Assembly (NCBI GenBank): GCA_037043235.1
Contig: JAWRVZ010000156.1
Coordinates: 1,555,525-1,619,524 of the forward strand
DNA length: 64,000 nt
From: Rhodeus uyekii
Taxonomy: Eukaryota; Chordata; Actinopteri; Cypriniformes; Acheilognathidae
Reading direction: 5' to 3'
The notes below the pieces were generated by a model. It was given only the letters and a program-made list of their open reading frames with translations. It ran no database searches and was not told the DNA's origin. Made by a program: the position numbers and the translations under genes. This document shows positions 9,480 to 20,995 of the stretch, one piece after another (position 1 is the first letter of the stretch; every line of letters starts with the position of its first letter).

Positions 9480-11034
9480 AACAACTAACACCGATGTTCC
9501 AGTGACGATGTAAGTCCAAGTACAGGTTTGTTTACTGGCGATCATCTTCAAGCTATACTGAGAGGCTCGGCTCTTTCTTCTCTCAAGCCAAATGTGGCTC
9601 AGCTATGTGAGAGGAAGCGCTGCCAGATCTCAAGAAATATTCATAAGAACCGTTCATGTTCTTCAATATTCTTTTTAAGTTCAGGACAGGACAACCACCT
9701 GATAATCTCACCAAACTTCATGTAAGAACTGATTTTGTTGTAACACCCCAAAAATCTCGAGAACTGACCACTTGGTGGCGCTATATTGCGGAAAAAAACA
9801 ACACTAAATCATCTGTACAGGGTCACATGTCAGTCTGATTGACCTGGAATTTGTCATGCACGGTCTTTGTCCAAGGGTCCATGATGGTCTATGATGATAT
9901 TGGCATATCTCAAAAAAACATGGCTGTCATCGGCCAATGAAGTTTGACCATCAATTAGACCATCTTAACTAAGGTCGATCGAAACTGGATGGTCGTGTCT
10001 GACTCATAGTCCTAGAGGTCTTTAAGAATTGTGAAAAAAATCGGACACTAGTTGGCGCTAACAAGTTTTTTTTTGCATTTTTACTCACGTGGTGCTTCAC
10101 GCATCCACACAATACTAATATCATCGGATAGATCTCCTCTTACTGAACAAATTTGCCTCAAGAACCACTGCTGTCAATCAAATAGTTTGTGAAATATTGG
10201 AGATTTTTGAAATTTCAACTTTTTCGAACTCGTCATAGCATATCATTCGAACTTTTTCGAACTCGTCATTCAATTGTCTTGAATCATATAGGGACACTCA
10301 AGGCAAAAAGTTATCAAAGGAATTTCGATTAGTTGACCTGTTCAGCAGATACAATTTTTCATATATTTCTGCTTTGGCCTATTGTGAATAAAAAGTCTAC
10401 ATATCTTGTTCACAAACAAGAAACTCCACAAAACTGTGTAAATGTAAAGAACTACTCATTTTGATGAAACGAGTTAGGTTCCATGTACTTCTGATGCTCC
10501 TAGGACTCACAATAAATTATAAAGTGTCTAGCATAAAAAAAAATTAGAAAGACTGGAATACTAGTTTTTTCCACAAGAGGCACCGTCAGGCTAGGAAATC
10601 TTTTTATTCCATTTTGAGTTTGAAGACTTTCTGTTCACATGTTGCACACATCCGCACAGTATTAATGTTATTTGATAGATCTCATTCTGGTCAGCTTTGT
10701 AACATGTCTATACATGGTTTTCACAAAGTAAAGAACTTCACAAAACTCTGTTTATGTGGAGACATTACAGAGTTTTGACATAGATGGACATAAACTTACA
10801 GATCAGATGACGTGGTGTTATACACATTGTCACAAAATTAATATAATTTCATAGATCTTCTCATTCTGATCAGCTTTTTAACATTTCTATACGTTGTTTG
10901 CACAAACTAGAAACTTCACAGAACTGTGCACATTAGGAGAACTAGTCATATTGACAATAAACCGACATAACAGCTCAGATAGTCTTGCTACGTTTGGTGA
11001 TTGCTGCTTGCAGCTATATTTATTGATATTTTCG
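9480..11034 (-). repeat. CTGCAAGCAGC-type interspersed element with degenerate tandem segments
   Basis: The minus strand begins near AATATAGCTGCAAGCAGCAA (about 11030-11003), a word common at the start of a dispersed fish repeat. It continues through segments repeating CACAAACTAGAAACTTCACAGA-like words at about 10415, 10730 and 10907 (the last two are 177 bp apart). GTGGCGCTATA-like and TTGGCGCTAAC words lie near 9775 and 10052. It is probably a non-autonomous transposon, but its class was not determined. Copies are at about 32262-33690 (middle) and, internally deleted, 45610-46540 (right). Confidence 0.55.
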
Positions 11035-11099
11035 TTACAAAATAAACTATATATCTGTATTTGTAAAACCCTGTACATTAGAAACACGCCACACATGCC

Positions 11100-11620
11100 C
11101 ATTCATACAACTAATACTTAAGAAAGGGAAACAGAGCTAGGACTCATTCAATGCATACACTAGTGGAAATTTATTAATTATGATTCGCTCTTAAGAAATG
11201 AAGACGGAGTCTTTAATCTTTGAGTTAAATCTTGTAAAAATAGCTCAATTACAGCACGACTAATAAATAAATAAATTTTTGTAAAAATGTAAACTAGTGA
11301 GACTGGCAAGATTTTGCTAACTTTATAAAGCTTATTTAAAAGTAAGGTTTCTTTTAGTAACACACTAACCATCTTAATGCACCATTTGTGAATATACCCG
11401 TATCTTCTCCAAAGTAAGAAAGTATTCTTAATCTGCCATTAAGTCGTATTCAGTAAAGACAAAACTAGATGTGTCAATTCACCTGAAATCTTTATTTTTT
11501 ATTTTTATAGTAGCACTTATAGTATGGACTAACTATATATTAGCATAGTATTCAATATAATTTTAACTTCATTGAAAATGTTCTCTTTACTGTCTTATCT
11601 CTATGATATTTATAAACATG
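11100..11620 (-). repeat. Module M, copy 2
   Basis: The fullest version of the module, read on the minus strand. It contains ATAAGACAGTAAAGAGAA, AAGATTTCAGGTGAATTG, AGATACGGGTATATTCAC, AGCTTTATAAAGTTAGCAAA and TCTTAAGAGCGAATCAT. It is inverted relative to the copy at about 17400-17860 within the same arm. The two can therefore pair as a smaller hairpin nested in the large palindrome. Copies are at about 31660-32110 (middle) and 45030-45460 (right). Confidence 0.75.
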
Positions 11621-12540
11621 AAAACAAATGTTATTCATTACTGTGCATTAATACATTTGTACCGTTAAATTCTACAATATTATACATACATGGAATATTT
11701 CAGACCGTTGTGCCTCAAGCTTTTATCTCGAAAATTACAAGTGTTGGTATTGTACAAAGTAATGAAGTGAACCTTTATGAATGAAACAAGATAGCCCATC
11801 CTCCTCTGGCACATCCCATACATTACACTAACATACTTAAGCAAATATATGAAATATTAGTACATCTAGAGATCGAAACCAATTATTACATACGATATAT
11901 ATATTTATTCATTTTGCCATTAAATGTAATAAGTCAGATTTTTGTATGCACAAGGATTCTGACGACAGCTGGAGTCTGGATTATATGAAGAAGCAGAAAA
12001 ATGGAGACAGACTGAATCCAGAGAAACTGTGGCAACCTCAAAAGAATATATAACTGGGTTAAAACCCTTTTTAATAAAAAATAAAATAAAAAAAATAAAC
12101 CCACAACTAAATATTACAGAAAGACATGACCCAAGAGATGCTGATATCCAGCTTGTCATCAGTGTCCTAGCAAACTTGATCTTCTCAGACATTCTGACTT
12201 CAATTGTCCAGTTGATATTAGATTGCTAATATATATAATAGAAGTGCTAATATATTCCTGCAAATGTTCTTATGTGCATACAGTACTGTATTAGTTACTG
12301 AAGCGAAATCTTTAAATAAGTAGCTTTGGATGGTACTTCGAAGAATCATCCAGTCTAATAGTCTCCAAACTGTTTCGTTTCTGAAACATTATAGAAGGGT
12401 AACATATTAATTACTAACAGAATAAGAATATTAAAAAAATATTAACATTATTTTAAAAAAATCTTCAAACGACTTGAAAAACTGTCTATCTGACTGAAAG
12501 TGACAAAGACAATTTCGAAAAGTTGATTACTAAATGTAGG
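11621..12540. other. No recognisable gene
   Basis: AT-rich. Minor frames (11572-11784, 11920-12192) recur in the other copies but show no known domain and cross module M. About 600 bp corresponding to 12000-12470 are missing from the right arm (junction near 44619), while the middle copy keeps them. Confidence 0.55.
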
Positions 12541-12665
12541 GCTGACACTAATAATTTTTTTGGTAATCTAGTAATGTTTTTTTTTTTTTTTTTTTTCAAA
12601 TAATCAGATCTTTTTTTTAAATAATAAAATCAACCAAAAGAACAATGTTAACAAATTGTTGTTAA
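12541..12665 (+). mobile_element. Degenerate AGGGCTGA-type element end
   Basis: TAGGGCTGACACTAATAATT, an internal T-run and AATAATCAGATC resemble a decayed copy of the very common fish repeat whose end reads AGGGCTGCAACTAACGATTA. Only one end is present. Copies occur at about 30735-30830 and 44470-44560. Family assignment is tentative. Confidence 0.35.
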
Positions 12666-12733
12666 ATATGAACTATATATTTAATCCAAATTTGGAATAT
12701 AAATTTACAAATGTATCTCTAGCACATCTTTTT

Positions 12734-12750
12734 CTTGATATATATATCAA

Positions 12751-12789
<39 letters not shown>
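12734..12789. repeat. (TA)n with flanking self-complementary ends
   Basis: A TTGATATATATATCAA palindrome runs directly into a TA array. Mirrored at about 44298-44366. In the middle copy the LINE insertion removed this part. Such tracts can extrude cruciforms; this is a known property of TA arrays and was not measured here. Confidence 0.9.
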
Positions 12790-12790
<1 letters not shown>

Positions 12791-13682
12791 TTTTTCTAGA
12801 TAAATGCTACATATTTTTAAGAAGCCGAGTTGTCAAATAAATGACTTAAAACTTATGATGAACTTGCCATCAATCAAGGATAGCTACAATGGACAATGGA
12901 CAAATAATGATTTCTTTATCAACAAGCCATTTTTTTATTTGTGTGGCCATGCCATCAATTAAACTCAAGAGTGGACTTGTGAAACAGTATTCTGAAAATA
13001 GAAACAAGCGTGTTAAAAAACGTTTAATAAAAAGAAAAAAAGGAATGATAATAACACTGGGGAAAATCTAAAAACATTTTTCAACTGCATAAACCGGATG
13101 TAAAGTGAAATGCAGTCTATCTTATTCTAGATGGACTCCTGTCCTTACATTTTTTTTATTTAACTGTAATATAAACAATAATTATGATCCATTAATGACC
13201 AACTTAGTACCATAAAATATCACAGAACTAAAATATGGTGATTTATTTTAATTGATAAATTGTATACTTAAAGTGTTTGGTTTTTGGTTCTGACCCATAG
13301 GCTATAAGTAATACCTGAGGGCTATGGTATTACTAAAGGTACATGACATCAGAGTAGTATTCAATGCATCATGTCACATTATGCATTCATATTTACCAAA
13401 ACTCACAGCAAATATATTCAAACTGCTGTCTATAACGCTTAATACAGTTTATAAATTCAAACAGACTGACAGCGCAAAAGTTGAGCCACGTGACCGCGTG
13501 CGGGAAATCACAGGTAGTCGAAACTCTCTCGAGATATACGCTCTGTAAAACCTCACCGGTGGCAGGAGTGACAATTATAATAAGGCAATACAAAATCACT
13601 TATACTGAATTATGAATTACAGAGCACAACTCCAAAAAAGAAAGAAAAACAAACAGATAGAGAGAGAGAGAGAAGAAAATTG
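12790..13682. other. No recognisable gene
   Basis: AT-rich with a short GC-richer patch (GAGCCACGTGACCGCGTGCG, about 13482-13501) and a GAGA tract at about 13659-13675. Short frames recur in all three copies (for example 13393-13599 and its equivalents near 26607 and 43428) with no recognised domain. Confidence 0.55.
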
Positions 13683-13760
13683 CAATGCACTTCCTTAGAT
13701 TTGGGGGGGTATTGGAAATTAGAAGGTGACCGGTCCATCCAATCATCCTGAACCTTGTTA
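13683..13760 (-). pseudogene. L1/Tx1 endonuclease remnant, most reduced copy
   Basis: The minus strand contains the same word series as 43287-43366 (AACAAGGTTCAGGATGATTG, GACCGGTCACC). There it follows a GGDFN endonuclease motif. The upstream part, including that motif, is absent here because of a deletion of about 819 bp relative to the right arm. Confidence 0.6.
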
Positions 13761-13924
13761 ATAAAATTAATAACACAAATCAATCCACATTGGTCTCCTA
13801 TTTGTTAATATCAATTTCTCTGCTGTGGAATGGCTTAGCCTACTCTTTTTTTTCCCCTCCAGCCTTTGAAAAAATCCTCTCACAAAAACCCAGGAGATGA
13901 AGGTGCATTAACTCCTCCTTAGTT

Positions 13925-14060
13925 TCTAGTTCTCAGAACATTCTGGGAACCAAACATTAGAACGTTCCCAATGCGTTTGCCAGGAAAGTTTTCTTTAAGA
14001 AAATATTTAAGAAAATATGTTCTGGGAACGTTCGCGATTGGTTCGGGGAACATCCCGGAA
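13925..14060. repeat. GTTCCC-type minisatellite edge (inner side)
   Basis: Imperfect repeats of TTCTGGGAACC and AACGTTCCC. Together with the matching block at 15150-15320 they bracket about 1.2 kb containing a retroelement tail. Copies lie at about 25190-25240 (shortened) and 42170-42320. Confidence 0.7.
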
Positions 14061-14289
14061 TCGGATGTTGTTATGCCTGTACAAAAATAATCATTATACA
14101 AACTACATCTTCTAAATTACTTCTTGCTCAAAAACATTAAAATGAATAGAAAGTTATTACAAGTAACATTTATTGAAAATCTCTATAATCTCAATCTCTT
14201 TGTAAAAACATACATACACAAAGTAGATAAGCCATGAACATATTTAAACACATATTACACAATTGTATTTAGAAAATTTAATCATGAAC

Positions 14290-14650
14290 AAAGTCAAAGT
14301 GGATTTTATTGTCATTTCAGCCATATACAAGTAGTGAAACGAAACGTTCCTCCAGGACCAAGGCACTATAGAACAAAAACCTCTATACATAAGAGCATAA
14401 AGACAGCACAGACCATAACGCAGACATAATACACAGTAGGTACAGAAAAAAAACTACATACATACATAAAGTGCACAGTTTAATTTTGTCACAGTTTGAT
14501 GGTAACAGTCAAAAAGTAGTGCAGTTTGTATGAGTTATGATTTTAGCAGCCTGATACCATTGGGAAAAAATCTGGTTGTGAGAGACCAAATTCTTCAATA
14601 CCGTTTTCCGGACGGCAGGAGGGTGGCTTTGCGGATATAACGTGATGTGT
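14290..14650 (-). mobile_element. Retroelement 3' tail, left-arm copy
   Basis: On the minus strand the sequence ends with CCTTGGTCCTGGAGGAACG, TTTCGTTTCACTACTTGTAT and ATGACAATAAAATCCACTTT, a 3' end seen in a widespread fish retroelement group. Upstream a short coding trace encodes PSGKRYR and TRFFP-like words. Its clade was not determined. Copies are at 24590-24965 and 41575-41947 (plus strand). Confidence 0.6.
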
Positions 14651-15149
14651 GTAGATGTACACACAGAAAAAATAATTTCCCCATTATCTGCAAATCAAAA
14701 ACAAAGAAACATACATGAGTCAGACAGATATAATATAAACAATGGACTGTTAATTACTGTGGATGATTGTGTAGATCTAATAGTTCTGTCCATTGAAGTT
14801 TGGCTGATATCTTGTGAAGTGATGTTATACACACTGATGTTATGATATTCCCTGCAAAAATACATTAAGTCAGGTAGTGCTGATACTTAAGGCTAAAACT
14901 GTAGTGTTACAGAGATACATTAAATTTCACAGTTTACTGAGTTTTAAAAAGAGCTGACATGCAATAGTTTTCCACCTACTCTAACATCTCATCTCGTATA
15001 ACATGCTATTGATAATCTAAAACAGAGGGACATTATTGCTTACCATTTTAAATTTCTATGTGGGGCACATTTCAGAAGCATTGCAATAAGCTCTTCCACA
15101 TATCTTGCCTTCAGTGTTCTGAAATTATTTTCTGTTGTAGTTTGTGTAC

Positions 15150-15320
15150 CTGCAGGGAACGTTCTCTATAAGTTTCAAAATTAAGCCAAAAAAAAAAAAT
15201 AATAACCAAATGGTAACGTTCTGGGAACCCTCTCTATAAGTTTTAAAATTAGCCAAAAAAATAACCAAACGGGAACCAAATGGGAACATTAAGGGAACGT
15301 TTGTGTTTGCTGGGTCGGGA
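15150..15320. repeat. GTTCCC minisatellite edge (outer side)
   Basis: Units of about 60-70 bp with GGGAACGTTCTCTATAAG and AATTAGCCAAAAAAATAACC, ending at GGGAACGTTTGTGTTTGCTG. Only two to three units remain here. The right arm (39440-39800) has about five and the middle copy a comparable series interrupted by a LINE fragment. Confidence 0.8.
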
Positions 15321-16013
15321 TTGCAAAAAAGCGTCCAGATAACCGTTTAGCGAGATAACCTATCCCCAATATATCTATGTAAATAGATGAAGCGATCGGC
15401 ATGCTATAAAAATGTACATACACTGTATATGTTTGCTAACAACAAAAGGCATATGTGCACCAACTAACAGCAGAGATTTACCACTATACAATAAAAAACA
15501 CCTTCGATTCTCAATACAAACCTTTAATTATATTCTCCAAACACAATTTCGCTCACAGCGTAAACGGTCATAACATATTCGTGAGGTCATCAAGCTGTAC
15601 TAGATTGCACACTTTCTTGCATTCTGCCTAACAAATTCGTCTTTTAATAACCACAGCTCTTCAATCCGTAGCGGCGCTGAGCAGACCGCTTGTCAGAAAC
15701 AAGTATGCCCGCGTATTATCACCAATAAAAGGCTTTAACCAGCCTTGGAATTCAGGGCTTGATTCCCACTCATTCCAGTATTTTTTGGGTGTACAGTTTT
15801 GACTGAAACATGATAAATAAGCCGGCTAGTTAGCTTTTGTCACAGACAGGCGCACACACACACAGTGGACGAGAGTACGTGACTGAGGCTGTGTGAGTCA
15901 AACAAATGCAGCGATTTTTATTTGTGCAGTGATTTAATTATTTTTTAGACAAAGAACATTTGACATCCCGTACTGCCATTGTGTAATCAGCCAGCGTCGG
16001 CTTGCCTTTAATA
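15321..16013. other. No recognisable gene; conserved in three copies
   Basis: Contains a (CA)n run at about 15852-15863 and a GCGCTGAGCAGACCGCTTG patch near 15674. Equivalent sequence lies at about 20536-22240 (interrupted by hAT) and 38736-39440. No coding potential was recognised. Confidence 0.55.
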
Positions 16014-17272
16014 TGACAAAAATAATAATAACATAAAAATTCTATGAATTTTAACCAATGAAAGTCAGACATTGTTTTCCAACCATGCTTCTACGGAATT
16101 ATTTGTAAAAAATTAACTCATTGAACAGGCCTATAGACAAAATTGATGGTACCCCTAACTTAATATTTTGTTGTAGAACCTTTATCAATCACCGCAATCA
16201 AACGATTCCTGTAACTGTCAATGAGACTTCTGCACCTCTCAACAGGTATTTTGGCCCACTCCTCATAAGCAAACTGCTCCAGTTGTTTCGGGTTTGAAGG
16301 GTGTCTTTTCCAGACGGCATGTTTCAGCTCCTTCCAAAGATGCTAAATGGGATTGAGGTCAGGGCTCATAGAAGGCCACTTTAAAATGTTTTCCTCTTTG
16401 CCATTCCTGGGTGTTTTTAGCTTTGTGTTTTTCGTCATTGTCCTGATGACCTGCGACTGAGACCAAGCTTTCTGACACTGGCGAGCACCTTTATCTCTAG
16501 AATCCTTTGATAGTCTTCAGATTTCATTGTACCCTGCACAGATTCAAGACTCCCCGTGTCCAAGTTCCATTTTTTGTCTCATCTGTCCATGGGACATTAT
16601 CCCAGAAGCTATGTGGCTTGTCTCCCATGTAGTCCACTATGGCTCAAACAAGGACAGATGATGCGATCTGACACTGATGTTCCTTGAGCATGGAGTTCAC
16701 CTTGGATCTCTTTAGAAGTCTTTCTGGGCTCTTTTGTTACCATTTGGATTATCTGTTTGGATTCAGATTTGTTACAAATTTTACTCCTGCGGCCACATCC
16801 ATGGAGGTTGACTACAGTCCCATGGATCTTAAATTTCTGCGTATTTGCAACTGTAGTCACAAGAACTTCAAGCTGCTTGGAGATAGTTTTATATCCCTTT
16901 ATCATACTTGTCTATTACATGCATTTAATCTCCTGCAACAACTATTTTCTTCATTTTTCCTGGTCTATGTTGCATGTGGTACACACCACAACACCAGACA
17001 ATACAGTGACTTTCTGAAGCCCTATAAATAGGCCCACTGATTGATTTCAAGATTGTGCACACCTGTGATGCTAATTAGTAGACGCACCTTGAATTAACAT
17101 GTTAGACTCTTTAGTCACATTGTTTACAGTCTTTTCTAGGGGTAACATCATTTTTGTCTAGGCCTGTTCTATGAGTTTATTTTTAGAAATAATTGTTGAA
17201 ACATGGTTGAAGAGCAATGTCTGACTGGAGTCTGACATATGAATGTTAACTGGTTACCAGTAATTTTGTCCA
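16014..17272 (-). mobile_element. Tc1-like transposon, second family, left-arm copy
   Basis: Long imperfect inverted ends (GTCAGACATTGTTTTCCAACC... near 16071 and its inverse near 17200) surround a decayed minus-strand transposase. The inner end words are ACAGGCCTATAGACAAAATTG and GGTACCCCTAAC or GGTAACATC. The ends are approximate because the outermost 50 bases are poorly conserved. The family differs from the Tc1 copy at 5755-7082. Related copies are at about 19331-20535 and 37463-38735. Confidence 0.82.
16140..16905 (-). pseudogene. Tc1-like transposase remnant (left arm)
   Basis: The minus strand retains the N-terminal DNA-binding part (16609-16905; MIKGYKTISKQLEVLV then KEPRKTSKEIQGEL), typical of Tc1 paired-like helix-turn-helix domains. 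Traces of SPDLNPI-type sequence lie near 16350, where TGCTAAATGG replaces the usual TGCTCAATGG. Stops and frameshifts break the catalytic part. Not functional. Confidence 0.78.
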
Positions 17273-17276
17273 AGTG

Positions 17277-17292
17277 TATATATATATATATA

Positions 17293-17332
<40 letters not shown>
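17277..17332. repeat. (TA)n with embedded TG run
   Basis: TA array with a central TGTGTGTGTG. It is directly next to the Tc1 end, and the mirrored tract is at about 37411-37460. Frames rich in I-Y-I-Y arise from it and are artefacts. Confidence 0.95.
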
Positions 17333-17337
<5 letters not shown>

Positions 17338-17399
17338 GTATAATTTAACAGCTCTAATGTTAGTATCGCACAGTAATGAATAACATTTGTTTTCATGTT

Positions 17400-17847
17400 T
17401 GTAAATATGATAGAGATAAGACAGTAAAGAGAATGTTTTCAATGAAGTTAAATGAATACTATGCTAATATATAGTTAATCCAATACTATAAGACTGTGCT
17501 ACTTTTTTAATAAAGATTTCAGGGCAATTGCACATCTGGTTTTGTCTTTATTGAACATGACTTAATGGCAGATTAAGAATACTTTCTTACTTCTGAGAAG
17601 ATACGGGTATATATTCACAAATGTTTCTTTCATTAAGATGGTTAGAGGTTTACTAATAGAAACTTTACATTTAAATAAGCTTTATAAACTTAGCAAAATC
17701 GTGCCAGTCCTACCAGTTTGCATTTGTACAAAAAAGTACTTATTTATTAATCGTGCTGCAATTGAGCTATGTACAATATTTAACTAAAAGATTAAAGACT
17801 CCATTTTCATTTCTTAAGAGAGAATCATATAAATTAATTTTCCACTA
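17400..17847 (+). repeat. Module M, copy 3
   Basis: Same order of words as the minus strand of 11100-11620: AGATAAGACAGTAAAGAGAA, AAGATTTCAGGGCAATTG, GAAGATACGGGTATATATTC, TTTATAAACTTAGCAAAATC. Homology resumes after the MITE (AAATACAAATATATAGTTTA near 18150), so the MITE inserted into this module. Confidence 0.75.
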
Positions 17848-18075
17848 GTGTTGCCAGATTGGACTGACGATTTCCAGCCCAACTAGATAAAACCCGCCCA
17901 AAAAACTAGAGAGACGATTGATGATGGGCGAGACGATTGTTGCTGGAATTTATATGCATTTACATATGGAATTTGGGCGGGTTTTTCGTCAAAAACCAGC
18001 CCAAGTTTTTATCAACCAGCCCAATGCATTTTTTTCCGGTCGGACGTGACCACAACCTGCCCAATCTGGCAACAC
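17848..18075. mobile_element. MITE with GTGTTGCCAGATTGG ends
   Basis: A 228-bp element with 15-bp inverted ends, GTGTTGCCAGATTGG and CCAATCTGGCAACAC. The interior has further inverted pairs (CCAGCCCAA and TTGGGC words) and no coding sequence. It splits module M, which shows it inserted there. The mirrored copy at 36675-36902 has the same ends. The superfamily was not assigned because target duplication is unclear. Confidence 0.8.
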
Positions 18076-19320
18076 AGTGTGTCTCCCTTTCACTTCCACG
18101 ATTGCGGTCATGATTGGGGAATTATCATTGGCTATCATCAGTTCTTGCAAATACAAATATATAGTTTATTGTGTAAGGCAAATATCAATATTGACCTAGA
18201 GAACGTGACTTTTACGTGGCTTTTAACCATAATACCGAAATACTACACCGGGACTCTTATTTTGTCTGACTCGATCGATTTCTGATGTGGGACATAAAAG
18301 TGTAACTTAAACGTTGTCATAATTCATCTTTACTTCATAAGATCGCTTGTGTGTGTGTGTTTTGCGAGTTTTGCCACTTCAAGCAACGATCATACTTTCT
18401 TCAGGAAATGTGCATTCTAGAGTCTAGCCCTAAACAGAGTAGATAAATTAGCAGAATACCTGTGTTTACGCCAACAGTAGAGAGGAACATTTTATGTCAA
18501 CCAGTTTGGAGACCTAAATTGATAAGATTCATTCATGTTGAAGAGACAAAAAACATCATCTTCCATGATTCAGTGGGATCATACTGGACACCACACTAAA
18601 CATTGAAATTAAAATAACATAAAATCAGTAATATGGCAACCAGGTTGCTACAGAGGATTGATCAATGAGCCTTTTGCCAGATATATCTCTTTAAAGATAG
18701 ATCCTGTGCTGCATTGAAACATCCAAATATCTTAGCGCTATAATGCTCTTATTTACAGGAAGAAAAAAGGAAGTCTTCCATACAGTTGCATTGGCAACGT
18801 CTGTTCATCGAACAACAAAACTAAATCATTAATTGATGATATATAAAACAAAACATGTTTAGATTACATGAAATTTTAATCCATTATGCATTGAAGTATG
18901 CATATTCCATTGTATGTAATTAATTTGTTGCGCAGCGAAGAACAAGTCATTTAACATTATATTACTATAACTTACTATATACCTGTACTCCCCTAGACAT
19001 TTCTCTATATATATTCAAACATAAAAATAATAAAGTTGAGAGACAATTTATCTCCCTCAGCGCTGAGTACTTATTCATTCAACCGTTAATAAAAAGAGGA
19101 CTGGAACGAGGCACGCCGGGAAACAAATGTCACAGTTTTGGGGGCTGGAGGTCCGGATCTCTCCAGACAGGTAAGAAGAAACAATTAGAAACAATTAGCA
19201 GGTCATTGATGGGCGAAAACCCAAGAGAATTCATGATTAGAAATTTTTCGCTGAACCTTATCTATCCAATTTAGCTGGGTGGTCCGAAGGAAAAATACAA
19301 ATTTTATAATACCGTTTAAT
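18076..19320. other. No recognisable gene; inner end of left arm
   Basis: AT-rich. The sequence includes GGGCTGGAGGTCCGGATCTC (about 19140) and ends at TACCGTTTAATTTTTAAT, where inverted homology to the right arm (34938) stops. The mirrored stretch is 34938-36674, with an extra block of about 480 bp in the right arm. Confidence 0.6.
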
Positions 19321-19330
19321 TTTTAATGTC

Positions 19331-20535
19331 AAACTTCAGTCAGACATTGCTCTTCAACCATGCTTCAACAATTATTTATAAAAATAAACTCATAGAACAG
19401 GCCTAGACAAAAATGATGTTACCAGAAAAGACTGTAAACAATGTGACTAAAGAGACATGTTAATTCAAGGTGCGTCTACTAATTAGCATCACAGGTGTGT
19501 GCAATATTGTAATCAATCAGTGGGCCTATTTATAGGGCTTCAGGAAGTCACTGTGTTGTCTGGTGTTGTGGTGTGTACCACATGCAACATAGACCAGGAA
19601 AAATGAAGAAAATAGTTGTTGCAGGAGATTAAATGCATGTAATAGACAAGCATGGTAAAGGGATATCAAGCAATCTCCAAGCAGCTTGAAGTTCTTGTGA
19701 CTACAGTTGCACATATTCAGAAATTTAAGATCCATGGTACTGTAGTCCACCTCCCTGGACGTGGCTGCAGGAGTAAAATTTGCGACAAATCCAAATCCAA
19801 ATGGTAACAAAAGAGCCCAGAAAGACTTCTAAAGAGATCCAAGGTGAACTCCATGCTCAAGGAACATCAGTGTCAGATCGCATCATCTGTTGTTGTTTGA
19901 GCCATAGTGGACTACATGGGAGACAAGCCACAAAGCTTCTGGGATAATGTCCAACGGACAGATGAGACAAGAAATTGAACTTGGACACGGGGAGTCTTGA
20001 ATCTGTGCAGGGTACAATGAAATCTGAAGACTATCAAAGGATTCTAGAGATAAAGGTGCTCGCCAGTGTCAGAAAGCTTGGTCTCAGTCGCAGGTCATCA
20101 GGACAATGACGAAAAACACAAAGCTAAAAACACCCAGGAATGGCAAAGAGGAAAACATTTTAAAGTGGTCTTCTATGAGCCCTGACCTCAATCCCATTGA
20201 GCATCTTTGGAAGGAGCTGAAACATGCCGTCTGGAAAAGACACCCTTCAAACCCGAAACAACTGGAGCAGTTTGCTTATGAGGAGTGGGCCAAAATACCT
20301 TGTTGAGAGGTGCAGAAGTCTCATTGACAGTTACAGGAATCATTTGATTGCAGTGATAGATAAAGGTTCTACAACAAAATATTAAGTTAGGGGTACCATC
20401 AATTTTGTCTATGCCTGTTCAATGAGTTAATTTTTTACAAATAATTCCGTAGAAGCATGGTTGGAAAACAATGTCTGACTTTCATTGGTTAAAATTCATA
20501 GAATTTTTATGTTATTATTATTTTTGTCATATTAA
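19331..20535 (+). mobile_element. Tc1-like transposon, second family, middle copy
   Basis: Same element as at 16014-17272, on the plus strand. The start is abrupt, because homology to the arms beyond CAGACTTCAGTCAGAC is lost at 19320. The transposase C-terminal trace at 20106-20306 contains WSSMSPDLNPIEHLWKELK, the DD34E region, with a frameshift just after (ACCTTGTTGAGAG versus ACCTGTTGAGAG in the right arm). The N-terminal half is also disrupted. Confidence 0.82.
20106..20306 (+). pseudogene. Tc1-like transposase C-terminal remnant (middle copy)
   Basis: A 66-codon frame covering SPDLNPIEHLWKELKHAVWK and FAYEEWAKIP. An extra T relative to 38490-38510 ends the frame early. The catalytic Glu region is present; the first two catalytic Asp regions lie in other frames or are lost. 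Confidence 0.75.
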
Positions 20536-20995
20536 AGGCAAGCCGACGCTGGCTGATTACACAATGGCAGTACGGGATGTCAAATGTTCTTTGTCTAAAA
20601 AATAATTAAATCACTGCACAAATATAAATCGCTGCATTTGTTTGACTCACACAAAGTCACACAGTCACGTACTCTCGTCCACTGTGTGTGTGTGTGTGTG
20701 CGCCTGTCTGTGACAAAAGCTAACTAGCTGGCTTGTTTATCATGTTTCAGTCAAAACTGTACACCCAAAAAATACTGGAATGAGTGGGAATCAAGCCCTG
20801 AATTCCAAGGCTGGTTAAAGCCTTTTATTGGTGATAATACGCGGGCATACTTGTTTCTGACAAGCGGTCTGCTCAGCGCCGCTACGGATTGAAGAGCTGA
20901 GGTTATTAAAAGACGAATTTGTTAGGCAGAATGCAAGAAAGTGTGCAATCTAGTACAGCTTGATGACCTCACGAATGTGTTATGACCGTTTACGC
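20536..20995. other. No recognisable gene
   Basis: Copy of left-arm 15550-16013 in inverse orientation, including a (GT)n run at about 20683-20701. It ends with the target duplication GTTTACGC (20988-20995) of the following hAT element. Confidence 0.6.

Larger units (their letters stand above)
1567..19320 (+). repeat. Left arm of giant inverted repeat
   Basis: Reading inward, the arm carries degenerate satellite, an AT-rich tandem block, two tRNA-derived SINE heads, a CCAAT-rich block, a Tc1 copy, an L2 LINE, an 83-codon frame, a CTGCAAGCAGC element, TA repeats, GTTCCC minisatellite, a second Tc1 family, a MITE and an AT-rich centre. Each block recurs as its reverse complement in mirrored order at 34938-53965. 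The sum of paired coordinates stays near 56260 from 3.7 to 7.3 kb, then steps at identifiable insertions and deletions. Relative to the right arm it lacks about 463 bp in L2 (near 7340), about 819 bp near 13760 and about 800 bp near 15140. It carries about 730 bp extra between 2.1 and 3.7 kb. Confidence 0.93.

Noticed and set aside
17169..17442. Frames with I-Y-I-Y-I-Y runs (also near 37347 and 44246)
   Set aside because: Direct translation of TA microsatellites.
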